From the NCBI RefSeq assembly GCF_000149955.1, contig NC_030993.1, positions 1,786,515-1,850,514 of the forward strand: a DNA stretch of 64,000 bases, read 5' to 3'. The translations under genes were made by a program, and so were the position numbers. Shown piece after piece: positions 45,360-56,055 of the stretch (the stretch's first letter is position 1; each line of letters opens with the position of its first letter). The notes under the pieces are model-generated. The model was given only the letters and a program-made list of their open reading frames with translations. It had not been told where the DNA came from and searched no databases. This DNA is from Fusarium oxysporum f. sp. lycopersici 4287 (Eukaryota > Ascomycota > Sordariomycetes > Hypocreales > Nectriaceae).

Positions 45360-45750
45360 CAATGGCTTGTTTGTAAGATACCCAGTCCAAGGAGTTCCTT
45401 GAGCATTAAAAGCTAAAAATACATAGTTTCAATAATATGCTGCCGTTCTTTTGCTTTCTGATCTTTGATTTACACCCCAGATTATTGATAAAAAGTCGAA
45501 TATATAGTGTTTTATTTTTAATTGGCTTATGTCCGCTTGCCTACTCAACTATCGTTAGTACTGGCAGCCTACCAAATGATCATCCCAACGAATGGAGAGG
45601 TGAGCTTCAAAGGTGGCAACAGAAGGCCAGTATGTATTCGAATCATGACTAGCTTATCCAATCGTAAATATGCACCACAAAGTGAAAACGCCATACACCA
45701 ACAATCTACACGCCAACTACCAAACACGACGCCTCCCGATGCCTGTATCA
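45360..45750. other. Convergent 3' intergenic region
   Basis: 391 AT-rich bases lie between the stops of the retropepsin-like gene and MED13. Nothing but presumed 3' UTRs is visible. Confidence 0.5.
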
Positions 45751-48700
45751 TCATAACAGTAGATGCAGCGCCCGCACGCCCTTCTCTGCCGCTGCAATAT
45801 GCCAAGGTCGAACATCCATCTCGCGGTCTACAACACCTCGTGCTCTGGCTAAGGTTCCGAGACCCCGAAAATAGCACAACATTTCTCTTAGAAGAGGCTC
45901 GTACGCCCTAGGCGTAGCCTCTGTGTGAACAAGATTGACCTCCATCACGACTGGGGGGTCTTCAAGCTTTATTCCTGTTCTTTTAATCAAATACCCACTG
46001 GCAAGTGCCGGTCTCACTTCCAGTAACGTAGTGGAGTTGCAGAGTCGATGTCCGACGATGGCACCCCATGTCTGATCAGTGGCATCAATCAGGAAGGAAT
46101 CGGCCTCTGCTTCTGCAGCACCCTCGGCAGTCGGTGTAGCAGCTAATGTGCTAGCATCACGCATAGGCGTTGCCGGCGTCGTGGTTTGCTCCGGCGAAAC
46201 AATATTAGCCTGGGGCGTGGATACTGGTGTTGAGTAGAACGCCGAGGTTGCCGCATGAGGAATCTTCACGATCGGCGGGACCAGTTGCAAAGATGGATTG
46301 GTATCGACGGACATGAGAATCATGGTGAATGAGTGCTTGTCGTCTAGCGTTGAGGCTGCTTGCCACCACTCCACCTCTTTCTGGTCCATTGCCCCAGACT
46401 TGGTGATGATCACTCGCCAATGAACTTTCCAGATTGATATCATGGTCAACGTAGTCGCCCAGATCTCGGCTATGATGGCGGCCTTGTGGTGGGAGACGGA
46501 ACGATCCGGTGTTCTGCTCCGAGTGATTGAATAGGACGTGGTCGCTTGTCGTTGTCCACGGTTGTCGGTCCATGCAGCTGTAATCCATCGGCCATCAAGA
46601 CTTTCAGCATATCCAACATGTAAGCAGGAATTCTCATGCATAAGGGACTGAGAAGGCGACGTTGTAAGCTTGAAGTCAATCATTCGAGGTGGAGGCTGTT
46701 CGAGCATAACTGCTGGTGCAGGTGTAGGACCACCGAATTCGGTGTCCAAAAACAAGGTGCACCTATCATACGTCTCTATGCAGAGCTTCATCATTTCCGC
46801 GGGAGTCGGGACGACTAGCGATGTCGTGGAAGAGATCATATCTAATGAAACAAGCTGCAGCACTAGCTCGTTCTGTGGAGATTCCCGACGAGCTGCTAGG
46901 AGGTCGCTATACTCATCGAAGCAGCGGTAGAAAGCCGTGCAGGCCTCGATGATGGAAGCCGGGTTATCTGGTGAGTAAACAAAGTAAATGACCAGATTCT
47001 TGTCTTTGGACTTCAACTCTGATAGAGAGCTTCGGAGCACTTCCATGCTTTCCACAAGAGCAGAGCCATGACCAGTTACGGTTGCGTCAGGTGAAGTCGA
47101 GATCCTATCAACCTCATATGGCAAGACACCATCGTCCCAGTCTCCAGACAACGGCAGGTTGTTGAGAGTGCCAAGTTTCAAGGATTCATATACACTCTTT
47201 AAGCGGCTGAGGAAACTTTCAACATGGTCTGACATCCCCTTCCAGCCTGGAAAGATGCAAAGAGCGGAGATATCCTTTGTCCCCCACGAAGGTGACAGCC
47301 CGAGACCTTCCCAGAAAGACATTGATGATGGAAGTACTGAGAGTTTCGTTTCTGATCTGCGCACTTCCAAGTGAGGTACAGGAATCTGGTATAGATTGTT
47401 TGCGCGCAATTGCTCAGCGTTGGGATCTCTGCCTGGAATTGGTCTGGGCTGGAGACGGCTCGGTTGTCCTACAAGGGGGAGGTCCTGAATTTCCAGCAGC
47501 CCTTTCAATCGCACAGCCGTGGGGGTACCCAAATTCGAGGGAATGGCATCGTGAAGAAGTTGTAAGGAGTTCCGGGCGATACTGAGCTCATGGCTCCTCA
47601 TAGTCGCAAGGGAGACAGACGACTCAGCCTTATGCTCGATGCCGATTTCAAGTCGCCCGGTAGCAGCCTGTTCGGTGATGATTTGCGCAATCTCCACAAA
47701 GTCGTGGTTGGAAAGACCTACGTCCACGTTAAGTGGCTCTGGGTCCAAAAAGAGGTGGTGTAGCAGCATTTCTGGCGATTCTGTTTTGGAGAGTTTTGGG
47801 AGCTCGATCGCAAGTTGCTCATCAGTGACATCGTCTAGCAGTTCTGTCTCTCTAGAAGTTGTAGCTTGTGAAAGAGCATCATCATCCACGACGGTTCGTT
47901 TAATACTGGACTTAACGGGAGAAACTGGACCACCAGAAAGCGAACTTATATCATCTCCATCTGACTCGAGATCACTCTCTTCAGAGATCCAGTCATGCCC
48001 ATTCAGTCTCTGGGGGCTTGCATGGGTAGTAGATGCATCAATACCAGTCAAACTTCTAATGAGAGAGTTTCCAAGAAGTGATTTGGATGTCTGTTTCAGC
48101 TTTCCTTGCCCTTCGAGATACTCATCTCGAGAAAGATTATGGGCACTCGGCCTCGAATCTCCATTACTCTGGTCCTTTGAAAAGTCGAATGCACCACCAT
48201 GTTCATACTTTTTGTTAATCAGGGGGATTTTAGGGTCAAACTCGACCTTTTCAAAAACACTACTCTTTCTCCGGGGTGGCTGAACAGCAAAATCATCCTT
48301 GGTAGGGCTGGACAATGAGGCCCGTACTCGCTTGAACACAGTAGCAGGGTCAAATGGACTGGACCCTCGCTTGGTAGTATCTGGTCGCTCAACTTTGATT
48401 CTGTGATTAAGTTCATCATTGAGCGAGCTCCTGGCATGCTTCAGTTCTGGCTTAGCAAAGACAGAATCATTAGTCTTTGGTTTTGGTTTGACCTCAGGTT
48501 GCGGCTGTATGGCTTTGTGAGGCTCCGGATGCGATAGCACTGGCGGAGGCATTACCTGGGGCGCAGGTGCAGTAGGAGCTGGTTGCAAATCTGGCATGTC
48601 CATGTCCAGATCGTTGCCGTCAGGGCCATCAAAGAAATTAAAGTCATCCTCTGTTACATCGTGATCCCCGAACACATCCTCACCCAAGTCGTTCATTACA

Positions 48701-50371
48701 TCGTCAGAATCGCCCATTGCGTTGCTGTCGCTTCGTTCTCTCTTTTGTTCGTGCTGGCCTCCCCAGGCGTCATTCTCAGCATCAGCCATCGGTGTCGCTG
48801 TTGGCATCGTCATATCAGCATCAACAACTGCAAGGGTTGGGGGCGGGTTATTAGGACTTGAGATCGCTCCATCTATGGAAGGGGTAATGCCGATGTGTTG
48901 CTGAATTGCGTCGGGGGGTGTTGGATACATGACACCAGCGGCAGCTGTGCTAGGTCGCCTCATGGTCAAGGGAGACTGCCCATTGAGGTTTTGAGCTAGG
49001 GGGTTCGCACCATTAACTTCTCTAGTGACAGCATACATTCGCTCAGCTTTGCGTTTGGAGATTCTCTCTTCCCTTTCTGACGCACCGGCGAACCATCCAC
49101 GAGCATCTCCTAAGGGATCGTGGCATTCCTCGTGACCACTGAGCATCGTGTCGCCAACACGGTGAGTCGTTGACATTTCCATTGGCTTCTTTCGAAAGCA
49201 GAGCGATCCTGGCCAGGGAACTGTTGCCCGTGATCGCTTAGATTCCCCGTCTGCATCTTGCGAAGTCGGCTTAGAAATGAGAAGGTTAACCCAGGGGCTC
49301 GCCTTGAATTGAGATGGGTTGAGTCCACAATATTCGAGTGCTTTGAGGCATGAGTGCTTCCATTGCGAATCGTTTGTGTCTGGGACACTTCTCACACTCA
49401 AAGCTTGCGTATTCGGTGTTTGTGCTAGGCTTCGATCCGAACCATCCCCGTTGGCAAAATTCTGCTTTGTTGCAAAAACTCCATAGGGGGCAGCCAGCAC
49501 CGAGCTACTTGGCGAAGAGGAATCACCTGTGAGAACATCTTCCACTGTCGCCAGGTTCTTGCAGTAAGAGAAAGTAAGACTGACAACAAGAGAGCCCGTA
49601 GTAGTGAGATATGTCTTGAATGTGCCAACGACGGGATCGGCTTGCAAGGAGCCCCTTTCGCGTTCATTCGCATCGGCTAGCAAAGGTGGAATCAACATTG
49701 TCCTGTAGTTCAGAGGTATGGCCATAGACCGACTACAGAAAGCGAAAGCTATCGAGGAAATGACTGCGACTATGAACTGTTCGTAGATGATCTTTGGTAC
49801 TGGCTGCGTCGTCCTCATGTCGGTAACCTGAGCTGAAGATTGAGACACTCCTTCAGGCAAAGCCCCCCCAGCGACCTGAGTCGGTGAGATCAAAGGGTTA
49901 CGACTATTTGCCTCGGCGGGAGATGCGGTAGAAGCTGTGTTGTTCGGGGCATTTTGAGTAGTGTTTCCCGGAATGCGGCTCTTCTGCAAAGCTACAGGTT
50001 CAAGGTTACCCTCCTCAACCATCCCTAATGTGTAGCCGGAAGCTTCCAGGCTAGATCCCGGGGCAGAATTGACGGCCTTGCTCGTCCCGTCTTTGCTGAC
50101 GATTTGAAATATCCATATTCCTACTCGGTCGGCGTCATACGAAACAAGCTTTCCTTGGTCGCGAAGAGAACTTTGAATCTCGAGAGCGGAGGATTGGAAG
50201 CCATGCGATTGGTCGGGAGGAGGCTCGTAGATGCGAAAGGTTATCGACGCGATGTTGTTCTGAAGAGTTCAAAGTTAGATAAAGAAAGGCTTTTAGAGGA
50301 AAGCTAGAAGTATAAAAGTAACTCAAACATACTATCGACAAGGTATTCGTCTCATATTCACTGGTCTCCAT
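45751..50371 (-). CDS. ssn2: Mediator of RNA polymerase II transcription subunit 13 (SSN2/SRB9)
   Basis: A 39-bp first exon (50371-50333), a 73-bp intron (GTATGT..TTCAG) and one long exon (50259-45751) give 1515 residues. The spliced N-terminus METSEYETNTLSI-NNIASITFRIYEPP is the conserved MED13 start; without the tiny first exon the gene would appear to begin at an internal Met (50022). The middle contains an acidic block (about 520-575) and Ser/Pro-rich linkers. FWEGLGLSPSWGTKDISALCIFPGW (about 980-1005) is the typical MED13 MID-domain entry. The C-terminal half has the conserved PIWI-like-fold segments ending TWGAIVGHRL..SGYLIKRTG. MED13 links the CDK8/cyclin C kinase module to core Mediator in the nucleus. 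It is divergent from ENP2. Confidence 0.92.
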
Positions 50372-51329
50372 TGCGACAGCTTCCTCGCCGTTCCGAAGTC
50401 GCAACCGTAAATGCGGCCTTAGGAACGACGGCGAGGCCCAAGCCTAAAAGGGCCCGACACTTCGTGTTGCTTCTTCGTTATAGTCGTACCTTAGGATAGT
50501 AGAAATTGCCGAGATGTGGTTGTCTGGATAGTACTGGTAGGGGCAGTTGACTCCCCAGACTCCATCTCAACGAGCCGGACACTTGTGCTAAGTCGCAGCT
50601 CGGGGATGGTGCCACGGAGAGCTAAAATGGCTCGGTCGGTGAGGTAATCTTTCGAAATAGTGGTGAAAGAAGTGACAGCTAAGTCATTAGCTTTGTGTTG
50701 TGTTCTCTGGACAAAAAGAAACGATGTGACGATGATCTGGGGCAGTTCGATATTTGATGATGTCTGTCGCAACAAACTAGGCGTTGGCGGAGGTGGAAAT
50801 TCAGTGGAGGCGGAAGAGCAAGGGCCTCAGCTGGGATGGGGAGTGCTTAATCGGGGACAATCAAGTGGTTTGCTGGCCGGGTTTAACAGGGGAGTAGAGA
50901 AAGACCAATTTCAAGGGACTGAATAGGAGCGTATTAGGCTAGGAGAAGAAAAGATCAGCAATAGTATGTAGAGAGTTGGTCCTTGGAATCTTGACGTTTG
51001 CAAAGTATATAACTTGATGCAAACAGGGGCATCAATTATTAAAGTGTATGATCTATCTTTCTGTGTGGTCTTTAAGTAATAACTCGAATTTTTGTAATAA
51101 TATTTATACAGAAACAGTCAGAGTATATGCGTTTTTCCTCCGTTTGAGGTCTTTGGGGTCCCTTACCGCGAGTCACCGAGCACACCGAAGATAGTGGGGC
51201 GTCGTTTTTCTTCACCTTGATTTTTTTCAAGTCCAAGGCGCATCAGCTGGTGAATCGCAAAACTTGCATTATTCCTCTCTACACGGCAACCAAGTTTCGT
51301 CAGTGCAGTTCTACTGGAATACCGCCACC
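50372..51329. other. Divergent promoter region between MED13 and ENP2
   Basis: 958 bp. Small ORFs on both strands (for example 50491-50775 on the minus strand) have no domain content. AT-rich around 51000-51120. No further feature is supported. Confidence 0.5.
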
Positions 51330-53285
51330 ATGAAGCTTTCAAATCCGGGAACCGTTCCCGTATACACAATTTCGGGCGCATCTAGTGCCCGACCTCTGCC
51401 CGACTGGCTTGCGCGACGCAGAAAGCGAAGTTTGAAGGACGATGCCGAATACCAGAATCGTGTCGAGCTTCTGCAAGATTTCGAGTTCGAAGAGGCTAGT
51501 AACTGCATCCGGGTCAGTGAAGATGGCGACTGGATCATGAGCACAGGCACATACAAGCCGCAGATTCATGTTCATAACCTACCTCAGCTGTCGCTGTCTT
51601 TCGCTCGTCATACCAACTCCCTCAACCACTCATTTGAGCTCCTGTCAACCGATTACTCCAAATCCCTTCACCTTCAAACCGATCGCCGCCTCGAATTCCA
51701 CACTCCCATGGGCTGCCATTACGAAGTCCGTCTTCCCAGATATGGCCGAGCTCTTGTCTACGACCGGCAATCTACCGAGGCTCTTGTACCAGCGGTCGGC
51801 TTAGATAGCGATGGTAAGGGCGAGGTGTTCCGCCTCAACCTTGAGCTTGGACGCTTCATGAAGTCATATCAGGTCGATGTTGGTGGTGACGATGAACTTA
51901 CTGGGGGCGGTTTACAAGGAGGTATCGGGGTTGGTAGCGTCAACACGGCTGCTATCGCAGAGAATACTCATAACTTGCTCGCTTTCGGAACTTCAATAGG
52001 AACAGTTGAGTTTTGGGACCCCCGATCCAAGTCCAGGGTCGCCTTGCTAGGAGGCCACGAAGGTGAAGTTACAGCATTGGACTTCAGCCCTTCAGGTCTT
52101 TCTATTGTTACCGGCGCTTCGAGTGGCATGATGCAGATTTTCGATCTACGACGACCCGTGCCCCTCATGAAGAAGGATCAAGGATATGGTTTCCCTGTGC
52201 ACAAGCTCATGCATATGACAACGGCATCACAAGAAAAGAAAATCCTGTCGGCGGATAAGCGCATCATCAAGCTATGGGATGAGGAGACAGGAGATCCTTG
52301 GACGTCCGTGGAGCCTATAGTGGACATCAACGACGTTGCATGGTGCAAGAACACTGGTATGATCATGACGGCCAATGAAGGCAAGCAACAACATGCGTTC
52401 TTCGTTCCCCAACTAGGTCCTGCTCCTAAATGGTGCTCATTCTTGGACAACATGGTCGAAGAAATGGCGGAAGAGGTGCACACCGAAACATACGACAATT
52501 ACAAGTTCTTGACACTACCCGAACTGAAGCAGCTGAGCTTGTCCCACCTGATTGGAAAGACCAACTTGCTCCGACCTTACATGCACGGATACTTTGTGGC
52601 ATCCAAGCTGTACGAGCAGGCTAGGTTGATTGCCAACCCATATGTCTGGGAAGAGGAGAGGACGAAGCGTATCAAGGATAAGGTCGAGAAGGAACGTGCA
52701 AGCAGAATCAGAGGTACTAAGAAGGTCAAGGTCAACCAGAAGATGGTGGACAAGATTCTCAAGAAGCAGGAGAACAGAGCTGAGGTTGACACCAATGTTG
52801 GTGTTCTTGGTGATTCCCGTTTCAGCAAGATGTTCGAGGATGAAGCCTTCCAGGTGGATGAGACCACTGGAGAGTTCCGTGCTCTCAACCCAAGCACTGC
52901 GGTGGGACAGCAGGCCGATTCGAAGGCCCCGGCCCGTTATCAGGGTAAGGACTCTGACGATGATGCGTCCAGTGATGAAGATATGGACAAGACAGTCCCC
53001 GCACCAAGGCGAAAGACCAAGGACGAAGACGTTGTCATGCATGTGTCATCAACCAGCAACCAGGGACGGGCTGTCAAGGACACGGCGCTTGGCTCGAGAC
53101 AGCAGAAGTCGGGGCGCACTCACCAAGCCCGAGGAGAGGTTGTTGGTGAGCGTCAAGTGTCTTTCATTCCAGAGTCAAGGAGAAAGCAAAAGAAGAGAGA
53201 GGAGGAGCTGCCCGCTGAACCTCGGGACAAGCGAACTGGAGCTGCTCGACGCAGCGCCAGTGGCAACACGTTTAGACGGATCTAA
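51330..53285 (+). CDS. enp2: Nucleolar ribosome-biogenesis protein ENP2/NOL10
   Basis: A single exon of 651 residues. The ATG at 51330 sits in a good context (CCACCATGA) and starts the conserved MKLSNPGTVPVYTISG. Residues 1-360 are the WD40 propeller with family signatures: LPDWLARRRKRSLK, DEEYxNRVELLQDFEFEEAS-like DAEYQNRVELLQDFEFEEAS, LLAFGTSIGTVEFWDPRS and KILSADKRIIKLWDEETG. After it come the NUC153-type segment (GVLGDSRFSKMFEDEAFQVDE), an acidic run (DSDDDASSDEDMD) and a basic Arg/Lys-rich tail. ENP2 belongs to the small-subunit processome and is required for 18S rRNA maturation. It is convergent with the small membrane-protein gene. Confidence 0.95.
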   Translation: MKLSNPGTVPVYTISGASSARPLPDWLARRRKRSLKDDAEYQNRVELLQDFEFEEASNCIRVSEDGDWIMSTGTYKPQIHVHNLPQLSLSFARHTNSLNHSFELLSTDYSKSLHLQTDRRLEFHTPMGCHYEVRLPRYGRALVYDRQSTEALVPAVGLDSDGKGEVFRLNLELGRFMKSYQVDVGGDDELTGGGLQGGIGVGSVNTAAIAENTHNLLAFGTSIGTVEFWDPRSKSRVALLGGHEGEVTALDFSPSGLSIVTGASSGMMQIFDLRRPVPLMKKDQGYGFPVHKLMHMTTASQEKKILSADKRIIKLWDEETGDPWTSVEPIVDINDVAWCKNTGMIMTANEGKQQHAFFVPQLGPAPKWCSFLDNMVEEMAEEVHTETYDNYKFLTLPELKQLSLSHLIGKTNLLRPYMHGYFVASKLYEQARLIANPYVWEEERTKRIKDKVEKERASRIRGTKKVKVNQKMVDKILKKQENRAEVDTNVGVLGDSRFSKMFEDEAFQVDETTGEFRALNPSTAVGQQADSKAPARYQGKDSDDDASSDEDMDKTVPAPRRKTKDEDVVMHVSSTSNQGRAVKDTALGSRQQKSGRTHQARGEVVGERQVSFIPESRRKQKKREEELPAEPRDKRTGAARRSASGNTFRRI

Positions 53286-53548
53286 GAAGCGAGAAAGAAA
53301 AAACAGGCGCTTGAATTTCATTATCAAAATAGCAAAGGCGTTAATGCTCAGTTCGTGGAGTAAAGATGAGACAGCCCATGCGTGGAAGGTTACTATTTAT
53401 ACATGGATGATACCCGGATCCTGTCCGTTGGAAACACCAATTTGAGACCACAACCGTCAAATACGTGGCTGACAACTTCTATGACCACTCCTGCCACCGT
53501 GACTGCCAGTTGCACCCCACAGTGAGGATCTCCCTCTGCTGCTGCTTT

Positions 53549-54057
53549 TCACTTCCTCGACCACTTCTTCTCCTTACGCTTTGCCTTGGCTTGAGCTAGA
53601 CCCTTTTCAAGATCTTCAGGTCGAATTCTCGGTGTCGGAGGGACATCATCATCAACAATCCGTGTACGGTTACGATGAGATGGAACAGGCCCGTCTTTGA
53701 CTGATGAAGGGAACTCTGTTCTCCGCGGTGTGAGAGCCGTAACAACCTTGCGAGCAGACTTCCTGATTGTCTCTTTCATTGTCCATTCGCGCCTCTTTGC
53801 TATGAAGAAGAGGGCGGCTGTGGAGACTATAACAATATTAGTGCATGTTGACGATTAATAGTAGGGAGAGACATACTGCCGATCAAACTGACGACAACAA
53901 CGACAACGATGATAGCAATCATGCCGCCTTGAGAGATAGAAACTGAGTTGCCTGTGCTGTCGCCAGCAGCACCCGCCTCAGTGCCAGAGTCGGCGCTTGG
54001 AGCACTATCATCGTAGCTCTCCGACGCAAGCGGAAAGGGGTTACTTGTTGAAGACAT
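53549..54057 (-). CDS. Small single-pass membrane protein, unknown function
   Basis: Two exons (54057-53877 and 53826-53549) give 152 residues; the intron is 50 bp (GTATGT..CTAATATTG..TATAG). Splicing creates one long hydrophobic helix, about residues 45-70 (GMIAIIVVVVVVSLIG-ISTAALFFIA), immediately followed by KRREW. The N-terminus is Ser/Asp/Gly-rich without a signal peptide; the C-terminal 80 residues are basic (KSARKVVTALTPRR; KAKAKRKEKKWSRK). By the positive-inside rule the tail should be cytosolic. The exon-intron structure across the helix supports a real gene. An upstream in-frame ATG at 54114 gives a longer, less likely start. I cannot assign a family. Confidence 0.75.
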
Positions 54058-56055
54058 TGTCTTTGAGTTTGTGTAAGCTGGTGTATGGGTATGGCTGCTC
54101 AAGAAGCTGCACAAAAAGGTTCACAGAACCTAGGAAATATGGAAAAGTAAAGATATCATGTAATTAAGATAGAAGGGCTAGGAATTTTTCAAGAATACCA
54201 CCTCTTTGGAGAGGGCAGCCACTTGTATATACATCTACAAATCTCTGGTTCTTCATCCCCCACAAGCGTAGTACTCAGACCCTGGCATCCTTGATACCGA
54301 CTTGGCTCTCAACTCCCGAGTATTCAAGACGAATCATCATTGGATTCCCATCACGGGGCCGAGACTCGAGCATAGCAGCAGGAACCGCGATATAGGAGCA
54401 CGCACATCTGTGATTGGTGACAGTCCAGCTCGAAGCGCTGAGCGGCGAAGCCTCAAACAGGGGTCCAGCCAATAAGACTTCAGATCCGGACTTTATCAAC
54501 CTCGATGCCTGTACTTCGTCACGCGCCAAAGGGTGATTAATGCAGGGCCGTTATTGTGCGCAAGGGAATATTTTCATATTTTTCACAGTGATGAGCCGCC
54601 GGATTGGTTCTACAAAGCCTTAGTTTGGGGATTAAGTCGTAGTGCATGTGGGTGTTGGAGAGTCGTTTCACTCTGTGATGTTGGGCCGGTGATAACGGCG
54701 GTTGAGAATGATCAACTAGCGGTGGCCCATGCATTGTTGGCGTCCATTTCTAAAGCGAAGCGCCAGGGGTCGTTGTTGGTTGTTTATATGCTTATCGTGT
54801 AAGTTGACCTGCAGCCGTTGTCATGGTTTTGACAGCGTTTGAGATTGATCTTGGCAGGAAGACGCTGAACTCCATATAACCGCCGTTCTAGATTTTGCTT
54901 CTAAGCGAAAAACTTGGCGATGCGATGTTGCATCATCTTATAAGCGCCAGGTTTAGCAGTTGAAATAGATTCATGACCCTGCTCAGAGAGATACAACCAT
55001 GCTGTGTGATACAAAAACGAGGCCTCCTTTACAGTTCCCTTCTTTCGACTTCGTATATGATAGATGCTTGTATAATAGCCGAAGATCGTATACGACCCTA
55101 ACTTCTTTGAGTCAGTCTAAAGTACCACCACATATGGTCACATTCACAAATTGCCTAGAACATCTCCCAATGCGACTTGTAGTTTAGTCGAGGTGCAAGG
55201 TGATAGAAGTTAAGAAAGAAACACGCCACTCATTCTCTCCCGAATACTCTCATACAAACGAAGCCAGATAATAAGCTTGACGTAAAAAGTTCAAGGAGGT
55301 TAGTTACACTAGAGGGATGGTGTTGGGCCACGAGTGGTGGCAGACAATTACAGGAACTGCTTTATGGAGGGATATCGGTTTACCTATTCCTCACACTTGA
55401 TTTACCATTTCACCTTTCGTCCTTCTTCGAGTATAAATATACGTCATGGTTTCAATTACCAAGCCTCTAAAGTATAAAAACTTAAGTTAATGATCCGTAC
55501 GGCATTTGAATTCCTATACCTTGAAGGCCAGAAGAAGGAACATGGCCAGTAACGGTTTAGAAAACGCGAGGAATTTCCTTCGCTACTGCCTACTACGTAG
55601 TTACCTCCTCAAGTCATCTTTCCCAATGTTCCTCCTGCCCCGAAATTTTTGAAATGTACCTGATTCCGCTCAAAGTCTGCCGGCGGCAGGCACTATGGGG
55701 TAGGATGGGCAATGAATCACTGTGCCTACACGGTCCAGGCAGGTGCAGCTTCCCTAAAACCATTTGGCGGAAACTCCAACTGAAAGCCGCATCATAAACA
55801 CCTTCCAAGATTTATGTTGGATAAATGTTGGAGGGGCGACTGAGAGGAGAAGGAGGATACGAGCAAGCCTAAGGTTTGGGGAGTTTCTTAGCTTCTCTGC
55901 CAATTCAGGTTGTCATTTTCAACTTCTTCACATCACCCCTCTACTCAGAGTCAACGATACCCTTTTTACATCACAACGTAACACAGATCTTCTTTTTTCT
56001 TTTTTCTTTTTATAAGCCGTGAGGTCTAGCTGGCCTGTCAGCTACTCGGTCGCCG
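54058..56055. other. Intergenic region upstream of the coiled-coil gene
   Basis: These 2 kb contain no supportable gene. An 84-codon minus-strand ORF (54275-54529) has a mildly protein-like composition but no recognisable domain, and is not annotated. The stretch 55500-56000 leads into the next gene and contains a T-rich run just before it (55985-56010). Confidence 0.45.

Noticed and set aside
47639..48283. 214-codon plus-strand ORF
   Set aside because: It is antisense to MED13 with a Ser-rich translation; a shadow of the real reading frame.
54275..54529. 84-codon minus-strand ORF with protein-like composition
   Set aside because: No start context, domain or splice partner could be found; too little to call a gene.
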